From Streptomyces cyaneus (lineage in GTDB: Bacteria > Actinomycetota > Actinomycetes > Streptomycetales > Streptomycetaceae), in the NCBI RefSeq assembly GCF_004028635.1, contig NZ_RQJW01000010.1:62001-126000 (forward strand): a stretch of 64,000 nt of DNA. The letters are read 5' to 3'. The notes beneath the pieces were generated by a model that saw only the letters and a list, made by a program, of their open reading frames with translations, had not been told where the DNA came from and did no database searches. The position numbers were made by a program, and so were the translations under genes. Every line of letters begins with the position of its first letter. Position 1 is the stretch's first letter. Below, piece after piece: positions 36,360 through 44,068 of the stretch.

Positions 36360-37148
36360 TCAATCGGTGGCGTGGCGGCCGAGCCTGTCGAACGTCTGAA
36401 CCGCGTCGCCGAGGTCGGTGACGAGACCGGGCGCGGCGACACCGATGAGGTGCTCGAAGGCTTCTGCGGCCGCTTCCCGGGCGGTTACCGGATCTGTGCC
36501 CGGCCAGAGATGAGTGAGCATGAGCCGAGCGGCGCCTGCCTGGTGGGTGTACTGGCCGGCCAGTCGTGCGGTCAGCAGGTACGGTGCGTCGGCGGTCGGC
36601 ACCCGGTGGATGTACGTGGCCTCCGACAAGAACAGATCGGCGCCGTGCGCGAGGCGCGGGATCTCGGGGCTGGGACCGGTGTCGCCGGTGTAGGCCAGCA
36701 CGGACTCGGGTGTGGCGAGCCGAATGCCGGCATTGGGCACGAAGTGCGGCAGGAGCCAGGTGTCCGCGGTGAAGGGGCCGATCTCGAACCGGTCGCCGGG
36801 GTCGAACTCATGGAGGTGGTACGCCTCGGCGAGCATGCTCGGCTTGTCGAGGGCGAGTACGGCATCGACCGCGCCGCGCGGGGCGTGGACGGGCAGCGCC
36901 GGCGGCGGGTGGTCGCTGAGCCCTCGGGCTCGGAGCAACGGGTTGAGGTCGGCGCAGTGGTCCGGGTGCCCGTGGCTGATCAGCACGGCGTCGACCGCGT
37001 CGACGGTACTGTGCTGGAGCAGGCGCGGCAGCGTGGCATACCCGGGGTCGATGAGCAGCCGGAACCCGGCGTACTCGACGAGGTAGCCACTGCACGCCTG
37101 GGTCGCTGTCGGCCACGCACCGCAGCCGCCGAGAACCGTCAGTCGCAT
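36360..37148 (-). CDS. MBL-fold metallo-hydrolase (RNase Z-like)
   Basis: 262 residues. The start MRLTVLGGCGAWPTATQACSGYLVEY is typical of RNase Z-like beta-lactamase-fold proteins. The metal motif HxHxDH is present as SHGHPDHCAD near residue 60, with further ligands in DTWLLPHFVPN, YTGDTGPSPEI and LTHLWPGTD. Such proteins hydrolyse phosphodiesters or cyclic nucleotides and are often annotated as arylsulfatase or RNase Z relatives. The gene is divergent from a HAD-like gene with 70 bp between starts. The substrate is unknown. Confidence 0.9.
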   Translation of the reverse strand: MRLTVLGGCGAWPTATQACSGYLVEYAGFRLLIDPGYATLPRLLQHSTVDAVDAVLISHGHPDHCADLNPLLRARGLSDHPPPALPVHAPRGAVDAVLALDKPSMLAEAYHLHEFDPGDRFEIGPFTADTWLLPHFVPNAGIRLATPESVLAYTGDTGPSPEIPRLAHGADLFLSEATYIHRVPTADAPYLLTARLAGQYTHQAGAARLMLTHLWPGTDPVTAREAAAEAFEHLIGVAAPGLVTDLGDAVQTFDRLGRHATD

Positions 37149-37218
37149 GGCACGGGACCCTAGTGCCGCAACTGGCAGGGAGCAGGCGATTTTCCGTGCC
37201 CGTCCTAGGGTGAGTGCT

Positions 37219-37710
37219 GTGACCGACACCAAAACACTCCCGCTCGCCGTGTTCGACCTGGACAACACCCTCGCCGACACGGCGCACCGACAGCACTTCC
37301 TGGAGCGCAAACCGCGCGACTGGGACGCCTTCTTCGCGGCCGCCCCGCAGGATCCGCCCCTCGCGGAGGGCATCGCGCTGGTGCTTCGGAGCGCGCAGGA
37401 GTGCGAGGTCCGCTATCTGACCGGACGGCCCGAGCGCTGCCGGCGGGACACGCTCGACTGGCTCGCGGCCCACGGGCTGCCCGAGGGGCGCGTGTACATG
37501 CGGCGCAACGACGACCGCAGGCCCGCCCGGCGCACCAAGCTCGAGATCCTGCAACGCCTCGCCCGCACCCGCGAGATCCGCGTGCTGGTGGACGACGACG
37601 AACTGGTCTGCGAGGACGCCGAACGGGCCGGTTTCACCGTCGTACGGGCGCGCTGGACCGCCCCGTCCGCCGCGCTGAAGGTGGCGCAGGAGCGGGAGGG
37701 GCGGACCTGA
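37219..37710 (+). CDS. HAD-superfamily phosphatase-like protein
   Basis: 163 residues from GTG 37219; GTG 37210 also fits. The catalytic FDLDNTLADTAHR near residue 11 holds the DxDxT nucleophile and acid. The third acidic motif is VDDDELVCEDA near residue 125. The body is short with only a small cap. It resembles polynucleotide kinase-type 3'-phosphatase domains (PF03767/HAD_2 group) used as stand-alone enzymes, but substrate is unproven. It is followed by dodecin on the opposite strand. Confidence 0.82.
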   Translation: MTDTKTLPLAVFDLDNTLADTAHRQHFLERKPRDWDAFFAAAPQDPPLAEGIALVLRSAQECEVRYLTGRPERCRRDTLDWLAAHGLPEGRVYMRRNDDRRPARRTKLEILQRLARTREIRVLVDDDELVCEDAERAGFTVVRARWTAPSAALKVAQEREGRT

Positions 37711-37740
37711 GGGCGAGGCCCTGACCGGCGGGTTGCTGCT

Positions 37741-37956
37741 CTACTCGGCCTCCTCCAGGCGGAAGCCGACCTTCATGGTCACCTGCCAGTGCGCGATCTG
37801 CCCGTTGTCGAGCTGGCCGCGCACCTCGGTCACCTCGAACCAGTCCAGGTTGCGCAGGGTATGCGAGGCGCGCTCGATACCGTTGCGGATGGCTTGGTCC
37901 ACGCCCTCGGGCGAGGTGCCGACGATATCGGTGACCCGGTAGGTGTGGTTCGACAT
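37741..37956 (-). CDS. Dodecin
   Basis: 71 residues from ATG 37956, with GAGGAG before it. YRVTDIVGTSPEGVDQAIRN and ASHTLRNLDWFEVTEVRGQ are the family signature, including the tryptophan that stacks on the flavin. Twelve copies form a shell storing riboflavin, FMN or FAD. The size is exact for the family. It lies 66 bp upstream of egtD on the same strand. Confidence 0.95.
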   Translation of the reverse strand: MSNHTYRVTDIVGTSPEGVDQAIRNGIERASHTLRNLDWFEVTEVRGQLDNGQIAHWQVTMKVGFRLEEAE

Positions 37957-38022
37957 GTGGGTGCTCCTCTCACACGCGTCACTCCACCGTGCCCCACGGC
38001 GGAGCAACGCGCGAGCCGTCCG

Positions 38023-38985
38023 TCACCGCGCGACGCTCAGCGACAGCGCGAAACGGCCCTGACCGTCCGTCCACCAGTGCGCCAGCTCCAGCCCCGCCGC
38101 CGACAGTTCCGCGCGGACGCCGTCCCTGCGGAACTTGGCCGACACCTCGGTGCGCATCTCCTCGCCCGCCGCGAAGTCGACGGCCAGGTCGAGCGCGGGC
38201 ACCTTCACGGTCTGCGCGGTACGGGAGCGCAGCCGCATCTCGATCCACTCGTTGTCCGCGTCCCAGAGCGCCACGTGGTCGAAGGCGCCGGGATCGAAGT
38301 CGGCACCCAACTCGCGGTCGATCACCGTCAGGACGTTCTTGTTGAACGCGGCCGTCACCCCGGCCGCGTCGTCGTACGCCTCGACCAGGACCTTCTCGTC
38401 CTTGACCAGATCCGTGCCGAGCAGCAGCGCGTCACCGGGGGAGAGCAGGGCGCGCACCGAGGCCAGGAAAGCCGCGCGCTCGACCGGCAGCAGATTGCCG
38501 ATCGTGCCGCCGAGGAACGCCACCAGCCGGGGCCCCGGCGTCTTCGGCAGGGCCAGCCCGCCGGTGAAGTCGGCGATCAGCGCGTGCACGTCCAGCCCGG
38601 GCCGCTCCTCGATGAGCGCGTGCCCGGCCTGGGTGAGCGCGCTGTCGCTGACGTCGACGGGGATGTACGTGTGCAACTCGGTGAGCGCGTCGATGACGTA
38701 CCGCGTCTTCTCCGAGGAGCCGGAGCCCAGCTCGACCAGGGTGCGGGCACCGGTGACGGCGGCGATCTCGCCGGCCCGGTCGACGAGGATCTCGCGCTCG
38801 GCGCGGGTCGGGTAGTACTCGGGCAACTCGGTGATCTGCTCGAAGAGTTCGCTGCCCCTCGCGTCGTAGAACCACTTCGGCGGCAGCGTCTTGGGCGTGC
38901 TCGTCAGGCCCTTCAGGACGTCGGCGCGCAGTGCGGCGTCGGTGGCGTCCTCGGGCAGGGTGCGGGTGAGAAGGAACGGACTCAC
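38023..38985 (-). CDS. egtD: L-histidine N-alpha-methyltransferase EgtD
   Basis: 320 residues from GTG 38985. It opens with SPFLLTRTLPEDATDAALRADVLKGL. TLPPKWFYDARGSELFEQIT marks the EgtD family, and ELGSGSSEKTRYVIDAL is the SAM-binding loop. It trimethylates histidine to hercynine, the first step of ergothioneine synthesis. Length matches the mycobacterial enzyme. Last gene of the operon; it overlaps egtC by four bases (GTGA). Confidence 0.96.
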   Translation of the reverse strand: MSPFLLTRTLPEDATDAALRADVLKGLTSTPKTLPPKWFYDARGSELFEQITELPEYYPTRAEREILVDRAGEIAAVTGARTLVELGSGSSEKTRYVIDALTELHTYIPVDVSDSALTQAGHALIEERPGLDVHALIADFTGGLALPKTPGPRLVAFLGGTIGNLLPVERAAFLASVRALLSPGDALLLGTDLVKDEKVLVEAYDDAAGVTAAFNKNVLTVIDRELGADFDPGAFDHVALWDADNEWIEMRLRSRTAQTVKVPALDLAVDFAAGEEMRTEVSAKFRRDGVRAELSAAGLELAHWWTDGQGRFALSLSVAR

Positions 38986-39773
38986 GTGCTGGGCTCCTTC
39001 GGTGGTGCGGATGCCAGGGGGTCGTTGGGTTCCTTGAGCGGGGTGAGCAGGACGTCGGTGCGGCTCGCCGCGAGGAGGGTGCGGTCGGGGACCTCCTGCC
39101 AGTGCGGATCGTCGTCGTAGGGCTCGGAGGCCACGACGGTGCCGCCGCCGGGCCGTTGCAGGTACCAGAGGGTGTCGCCCCAGGCGGTCGCCGTGATGGT
39201 CTCGCCGTTGGTGAGCAGCAGGTTCAGCCGGGAACCCGGGGCCGCCTCGGCGACCTCCAGAACTGTGTCGGCCAGCGCCTGCCCCTCCTCGTCGCCGCCG
39301 TGCAGCCGGGCCAGGACCAGCGCCCACACGAGCGCCGAGTCGTTGCGGGCCTCCATCGACAGCAGGTCCACCGCGGGCAGGGTCGAAACGAGCGGTGCCA
39401 GCGAGCCCGGCCAGCCCTTCACGGCGCCGTTGTGGCTGAACAGCCAGGGGCCAGCGGCGAACGGCGCCGCCGCGGCCTCGGCGTCGGCGCCTGCCAGCGT
39501 CGCGTCCCGTACGGCGGCCAGCAGCGCGGTGGAGCGCACCACCCGGGCCAGATCGGTGAAGGACAGATCCGCCCAGATGGGCCCGGCCCGGCGGTACCGC
39601 GCCGGCACCGGGTCCCCCTCGGCATACCAACCGACCCCGAAACCATCGGCGTTGACCGTGCCGTACCGCTGTCGCCGAGGCGCCCACGACTGGCGGTACA
39701 GGGCGTGCGCGGGCTCCACGAGGAGCCGGCCGAGCGGCTCCTCGGGCCCCAGATAGGCGAGGTGACGGCACAT
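38982..39773 (-). CDS. egtC: Ergothioneine biosynthesis amidohydrolase EgtC
   Basis: 263 residues. The N-terminal MCRHLAYLG exposes the catalytic Cys2 of a class II glutamine amidotransferase-type Ntn hydrolase. NADGFGVGWYAEGD and WLFSHNGAVKG are the partner motifs. EgtC removes the gamma-glutamyl group from the gamma-glutamylcysteine-hercynine sulfoxide made by EgtB. It overlaps egtB by one base and egtD by four, so translation is coupled. Confidence 0.96.
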   Translation of the reverse strand: MCRHLAYLGPEEPLGRLLVEPAHALYRQSWAPRRQRYGTVNADGFGVGWYAEGDPVPARYRRAGPIWADLSFTDLARVVRSTALLAAVRDATLAGADAEAAAAPFAAGPWLFSHNGAVKGWPGSLAPLVSTLPAVDLLSMEARNDSALVWALVLARLHGGDEEGQALADTVLEVAEAAPGSRLNLLLTNGETITATAWGDTLWYLQRPGGGTVVASEPYDDDPHWQEVPDRTLLAASRTDVLLTPLKEPNDPLASAPPKEPST

Positions 39774-41092
39774 CAGACGTCCCCCGCGGAGCGGGCCGTA
39801 CGGAACCCGGAGAAGATCTGCCGCCGGATCGGATAGTCCCAGTTGCGGAAGGTGCCCCGGCAGGCGACCGCGTCCACGGCGAACGAACCACCGCGCAGCA
39901 CCTTGTGCTCGGGCCCGAAGAACACCTCCGAGTACTCCTTGTACGGGAACGCCTGGAACCCCGGGTACGGCAGGAAGTCGCTCGCCGTCCACTCCCACAC
40001 GTCACCGATCAACTGCCGTACGCCGAGCGGCGATTCGCCCTCCGGGTAGCTTCCGGCCGGCGCCGGGCGCAGATGCCGTTGGCCGAGGTTGGCGTGCTCG
40101 GGCGCCGGGTCGGCGTCGCCCCACGGGTAGCGCATCGAGCGGTCCCCGGCCGGGTCGTGCCGGGCGGCCTTCTCCCACTCGGCCTCGGTGGGCAGCCGGC
40201 GCCCGGCCCAGCGGGCGTAGGCGTCGGCCTCGTACCAGCACACGTGCAGCACGGGCTCGTCGGGCGGTACGACCTCGGTGACGCCGAAGCGGCGCCTGAG
40301 CCACTGCTTGCCGTCCCGGCGCCAGAACAGCGGGGCGTGGATGGAGTGCTGCCGGATGTGCGCCCAGCCCTCCGCCGTCCACCAGCGTTCGGTGTCGTAG
40401 CCACCGTCCTCGATGAACGCCTGGTACGCGGCGTTCGTCACCGGCGTCGTGTCGATGTAGAACGCCGGCACCTCGCGCACATGCGCCGGGCGTTCGTTGT
40501 CCAGCGCCCACGGCTCGGTCGAGGTGCCCATGGTGAACGGGCCGCCGGGGACCAGCACTTCGGACGGCCCCGTGAGCAGGGGGGCCGGTTCCGGGTCGGG
40601 GGCGGTCAGGGCCTGCGGGCCCTTGCGGAGCTGATGGGTGATCAGCATCGTCTCGTCGTGCTGCTGCTCGTGCTGCGCGATCATCCCGAAGGCGAAGCCC
40701 GCCTCGGTCAGCCGCGTCCCGTGGAACGCGGTGCTCTCCAGGATGTCCAGGACGCGGCCGCGCACCTCGGACGCGTAGTGACGGGCCTCGGTCGGGGGCA
40801 GCAGGGGCAGCGAGGGGCGTTCGGCGCGAGGGTGCTCGAAGGCGTCGTAGAGGCCGTCGATCTCGGGCCGCATCGCCTCCCGCCCGGCGACCGCCCGCAG
40901 CAGCCACTGCTCCTCCTGGTTGCCGATGTGCGCGAGGTCCCACACCAGCGGAGACATCAGCGGGGAGTGCTGGGCGGTCAGGTCGGGGTCGTCGACGCAG
41001 CTGGTGAGCAGGGTCGTCCGGGCACGGGCGGTGGTGAGGGTGGTCAGTGCCCGCTCGCGGAGCGTCTCGGCGTCGAGGGCGGGGTCGGTCAT
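39773..41092 (-). CDS. egtB: Sulfoxide synthase EgtB
   Basis: 439 residues. The N-terminal DinB domain carries the iron-binding histidines HIGNQEEQWLL and AQHEQQHDETML. The C-terminal FGE-sulfatase domain starts around VPGGPFTMGTSTEPW and ends with QIFSGFRTARSAG. EgtB is a non-haem iron enzyme that couples oxygen to C-S bond formation between gamma-glutamylcysteine and hercynine. The operon order A-B-C-D and the four-base overlap with egtA match the actinobacterial arrangement. Confidence 0.97.
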   Translation of the reverse strand: MTDPALDAETLRERALTTLTTARARTTLLTSCVDDPDLTAQHSPLMSPLVWDLAHIGNQEEQWLLRAVAGREAMRPEIDGLYDAFEHPRAERPSLPLLPPTEARHYASEVRGRVLDILESTAFHGTRLTEAGFAFGMIAQHEQQHDETMLITHQLRKGPQALTAPDPEPAPLLTGPSEVLVPGGPFTMGTSTEPWALDNERPAHVREVPAFYIDTTPVTNAAYQAFIEDGGYDTERWWTAEGWAHIRQHSIHAPLFWRRDGKQWLRRRFGVTEVVPPDEPVLHVCWYEADAYARWAGRRLPTEAEWEKAARHDPAGDRSMRYPWGDADPAPEHANLGQRHLRPAPAGSYPEGESPLGVRQLIGDVWEWTASDFLPYPGFQAFPYKEYSEVFFGPEHKVLRGGSFAVDAVACRGTFRNWDYPIRRQIFSGFRTARSAGDV

Positions 41093-42393
41093 GTCCGGAA
41101 GTCCTTCCCGTGCAGGGTGCGGTCCGTGCCGTAGAGCTCGTCCAGCAGGTCGTCGGCGGGGCAGCGGCCCTTGCTGACATAGCGGTCCCGGTACGCCGCC
41201 ACGGCGTCCGTGACCTCGGTCGTGGCCCCCAGCCGGGGCAGGGCCTCCAGCGCCGCCGCGAAGCAGGTGTCCGCCACCTCCCGCAGCTCGGCGTCGGCGA
41301 GGCCCGAGCGGGCCGCGTCGATCCACAGCGGATTGTGCGGCGCGGGCAGCGACAGCGAGCGCTCGGCCAGCGGCTTCACGGCGCGATAGGCGGTCTCGGC
41401 GGCCTCGGGGTCGTCGAACAGCGCGGTCGTCACGGCCAGCGGCACGATCCAGCCGTCCTCGCCGGGCTGCGCGTCGATCATGCGCAGCTCCAGATGGCCA
41501 CGCGGCCTGACCGGCGGGAACAGGGTCGTGAGGTGGTAGTCCAGGTCCTCGGGCAGCGGCGGCCTGGGCACCCCGGATCTGGTCCACTCCCGGAACGTCA
41601 GCCCGTCCGGGACATGCCACGGGCCACCGTCCTGCCGCACACACATCACCGGCGCGTCCAGCACGTGCCGCGCCCAGGCGGCCCGCGGATCGCCGTTCAG
41701 CGGGGGTGCGCCCGCGCGGGCCGCGCCGATCTCCATCCACAGCAGCTGCCGGGTGGAGAGCCAGCCGGTGGGCTCGCGCCCGGCCAGCGGGGAGTTGGCG
41801 AAGGCGGCGACCAGGACCGCGCCCAGCTGGTGCGCCAGCCACCAGCGCCGCCCGTGCCCGAGCGGGCCGGGCTCCTCGTATCCGGCGTCCAGGCACACCT
41901 GCACGGAGGCCGAGGTGCACATCATGGCGCGGCCGGCCGGGCCCGTGCGGTCCAGACAGGCCTCCATGGCGTCGTACCGCGGCTCGCGCAGGAACCGGCG
42001 GGGCGAGCGCCAGGGGTCGTTGCCGATGCCGACGAGGCCGAGATCGTGCTTGCGCAGTACCGCGCGGGCGGCGGCGAGGTCGGCGGAGACGGTACCGATG
42101 CACTCCATCAGGGAGGCGGCGGGCGGCGAGCTGAGCTCCAGCTGGCCGCCGGGCTCGACGGTGAGCGCCGACCTCAGGGGCACGGTCCGTAGTGCGGCGT
42201 AGGCCGCTTCGAGTCGTTCGGGTGTCACGGGGAGCCGCGGGTTTCGCAGCTCATGGACGAGCCATTCCACTTCGACCCCGAGGGTGCGGGGTGGGCCGGT
42301 CTTGAAGCAGATGCCCCTGACCAGGGCCTCCACCTCTGCTTCGGTGACTGCGGTGCGGGGCTGCTCCGTACAGTCACTCACCGAATCTGACAT
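41089..42393 (-). CDS. egtA: Glutamate-cysteine ligase EgtA
   Basis: 434 residues from ATG 42393, with AGGAGG eight bases before; an ATG at 42417 adds 8 residues and lacks a site. The family starts with TLGVEVEWLVHE, followed by VEPGGQLELSSPP, the ATP-site carboxylates, and MCTSASVQVCLD. EgtA ligates glutamate and cysteine to supply the thiol for EgtB. It is the first gene of the egtABCD operon. EgtE, the last enzyme, is not in the window and is expected elsewhere. Confidence 0.95.
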   Translation of the reverse strand: MSDSVSDCTEQPRTAVTEAEVEALVRGICFKTGPPRTLGVEVEWLVHELRNPRLPVTPERLEAAYAALRTVPLRSALTVEPGGQLELSSPPAASLMECIGTVSADLAAARAVLRKHDLGLVGIGNDPWRSPRRFLREPRYDAMEACLDRTGPAGRAMMCTSASVQVCLDAGYEEPGPLGHGRRWWLAHQLGAVLVAAFANSPLAGREPTGWLSTRQLLWMEIGAARAGAPPLNGDPRAAWARHVLDAPVMCVRQDGGPWHVPDGLTFREWTRSGVPRPPLPEDLDYHLTTLFPPVRPRGHLELRMIDAQPGEDGWIVPLAVTTALFDDPEAAETAYRAVKPLAERSLSLPAPHNPLWIDAARSGLADAELREVADTCFAAALEALPRLGATTEVTDAVAAYRDRYVSKGRCPADDLLDELYGTDRTLHGKDFRT

Positions 42394-42718
42394 GTCGGGA
42401 TCCTCCTGAGAGTCCACGATGCCGACCGGCCCGGATCTTGTGGGCGGGCCGGCACACTCGTCCCACCCAAGACCCTCGCGTCGCTTCGCACAAGAGTGCG
42501 TACCGCCACGTTCCGGGTCGGTAATCTCCGCTCTCCGGGCGTTCGCGAGGACTTTCCCGGTCGTTCTCGGTCGGCTGTGGGGCCCGGGAAACTCTGTTGC
42601 ACCGCACGACCAGCATCGCTCACGATGCCTGGGTGAGCACGACGGGGGAGATCACCACGGGGGAGATCGCGAGCAGCCGACGCGGTCGCACGGTCATGGC
42701 GCGCACGGGGGTGGCGCC
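42394..42718. other. 325-bp intergenic region (egtA / PARG-like gene)
   Basis: The divergent spacer between egtA and the PARG-like gene. It should contain the egt promoter. An open stretch of GC-rich codons continues into the upstream part of the plus-strand frame, but no ribosome site supports a longer protein. A direct repeat of CACGGGGGAGATC-type sequence near 42650 is short and may be chance. Confidence 0.45.
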
Positions 42719-43573
42719 ATGAGCGCGCGTCTGCGCGCCATCGCGCAGCAGACGGAACAGATCGTGGCGGCGGGGACGTACCGCGCGCCGGACGGCCGCG
42801 AGGTGTCCGTCGCGGCGGCGCTCGACGCCGCGCGGGACGGCACCCGGATGCACGGGCCGGACCCGGTGCCGGTGCCGCGGATCTCCGCAGTGGAGACGTC
42901 CTTCGAGGTCACGGGCGAGAGCAGCCTGGAGGCCGCCCGTCGGATCTCCGGCCCGGTGGCCGTTTTGAACTTCGCCTCGGCCCGCAACCCCGGCGGCGGC
43001 TACCTGAACGGCGCCCAGGCCCAGGAAGAGGCCCTGTGCCGCGCCTCGGCGCTGTACAGCTGTCTGCTCGGGGCCCGTGAGTTCTACGACCACCACCGCG
43101 CCCACCGCGACCCGTTCTACACGCACCGTGTCATCCACTCACCTGGCGTGCCCGTCTTCCGCGACGACCGCGGCCGCCTCCTGGACGAGCCGTACACCAC
43201 CGGCTTCCTGACCGCCGCCGCGCCGAACGCGGGCGTCGTACGGCGTACGGCCCCGGATCGCACGGCCGAGTTGCCGCACGCGCTCGCGACACGGGCCGAG
43301 CGCGTGCTGGAGACCGCCGCGGCGCACGGGTACCGGCGACTGGTGCTGGGTGCGTGGGGCTGCGGGGTGTTCCAGAACGACCCGGCGCAGGTGGCGGGGG
43401 CGTTCCGGGCGCTGCTCGGTCCCGGCGGACGGTTCGCCGCCGCCTTCGAGCACGTGGTGTTCGGGATCCTGGACCGCACGCCGGACAGCCCGGTTCGAGC
43501 CGCGTTCGTACGGGCGTTCCCGAGCGTCAGGTCCAGCCGTAGCGCTCGTGCAGCCGGTGCCTCACCAGGTTGA
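42719..43573 (+). CDS. PARG-like macrodomain protein (TIGR02452 family)
   Basis: 284 residues. The catalytic signature GGGYLNGAQAQEEALCRAS (residues ~98-116) contains the two adjacent glutamates used by bacterial-type poly(ADP-ribose) glycohydrolases to cut ADP-ribose bonds. VLNFASARNPGG and LGAWGCGVFQNDP are the other macrodomain contacts. The N-terminus (RLRAIAQQTEQIV) is the typical TIGR02452 helix. The enzyme probably reverses or clears ADP-ribosylation in the cytoplasm. Its 3' end overlaps the convergent PemK-like gene by 47 bp. Weak ribosome site (GGGGG). Confidence 0.85.
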   Translation: MSARLRAIAQQTEQIVAAGTYRAPDGREVSVAAALDAARDGTRMHGPDPVPVPRISAVETSFEVTGESSLEAARRISGPVAVLNFASARNPGGGYLNGAQAQEEALCRASALYSCLLGAREFYDHHRAHRDPFYTHRVIHSPGVPVFRDDRGRLLDEPYTTGFLTAAAPNAGVVRRTAPDRTAELPHALATRAERVLETAAAHGYRRLVLGAWGCGVFQNDPAQVAGAFRALLGPGGRFAAAFEHVVFGILDRTPDSPVRAAFVRAFPSVRSSRSARAAGASPG

Positions 43574-43973
43574 ACCGCCCGCGGTCCAGCGCGCACGCCT
43601 CCCGGCGCATGCCCTCCTCGTGCAGCCGGAGGATGCGGTCGACGTCCACCCAGGAGTCGCGCCCCGACCGGTCCCACGGTCCGCCGCCGATGGCCACCCA
43701 CTCGCGGTCCCCGTCGTGCCGCTTGCTCGACAACTGCACGGCGAGGAAGGTACCGGCGGCATCCCGGGCCACCACGAGCACCGGGCGGTCCTTGCCCCGC
43801 CCGTCGTTCTCCTCGAAGGGCACCCAGGTCCAGACGATCTCCCCGGGGTCGGGGTCGCCGTCGTGCGCGGGGGAGTACTCGGTGCGGACCTTGCCGACCG
43901 CGCGCGGGTCGGCTTCGGCGGTGGCGGTGGGGCCGTAGCGGCCCGGGACATTCTCGTCGGTAAACGTGCTCAC
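43527..43973 (-). CDS. PemK/MazF-like protein
   Basis: 148 residues. The core (PGEIVWTWVPFEENDGRGKDRPVLVVARD, then FLAVQLSSKR) has the SH3-like beta-barrel pattern of the PemK/MazF toxin family, including the K-x-R-P-x-L-V-V motif. An N-terminal ~45-residue extension precedes the barrel, which is long for a toxin. No antitoxin gene is adjacent, so an orphan, inactive or differently used domain is possible. RNase activity cannot be judged from sequence. The stop lies inside the end of the PARG-like gene. Confidence 0.7.
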   Translation of the reverse strand: MSTFTDENVPGRYGPTATAEADPRAVGKVRTEYSPAHDGDPDPGEIVWTWVPFEENDGRGKDRPVLVVARDAAGTFLAVQLSSKRHDGDREWVAIGGGPWDRSGRDSWVDVDRILRLHEEGMRREACALDRGRFNLVRHRLHERYGWT

Positions 43974-44034
43974 GGGGGCACCCTAAGGGCTGCCCCCGTG
44001 AGTCAGGCGTGAAGGGTCTGCTCCGCGTGGAGAA

Positions 44035-44068
44035 TCACGTCTCGTGAAGGGTCACGTCTCGTGAAGGG
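44035..44068. repeat. Two tandem copies of a 17-bp repeat
   Basis: TCACGTCTCGTGAAGGG occurs twice in a row (44035-44051, 44052-44068) right up to the flotillin stop codon at 44069, with a partial third motif (GTGAAGGG) at 44009-44017. It might form hairpins that end the flotillin transcript. Confidence 0.75.

Noticed and set aside
42640..42680. Short direct repeat around GGGGGAGATC
   Set aside because: Two copies only, in GC-rich DNA, and compatible with chance.
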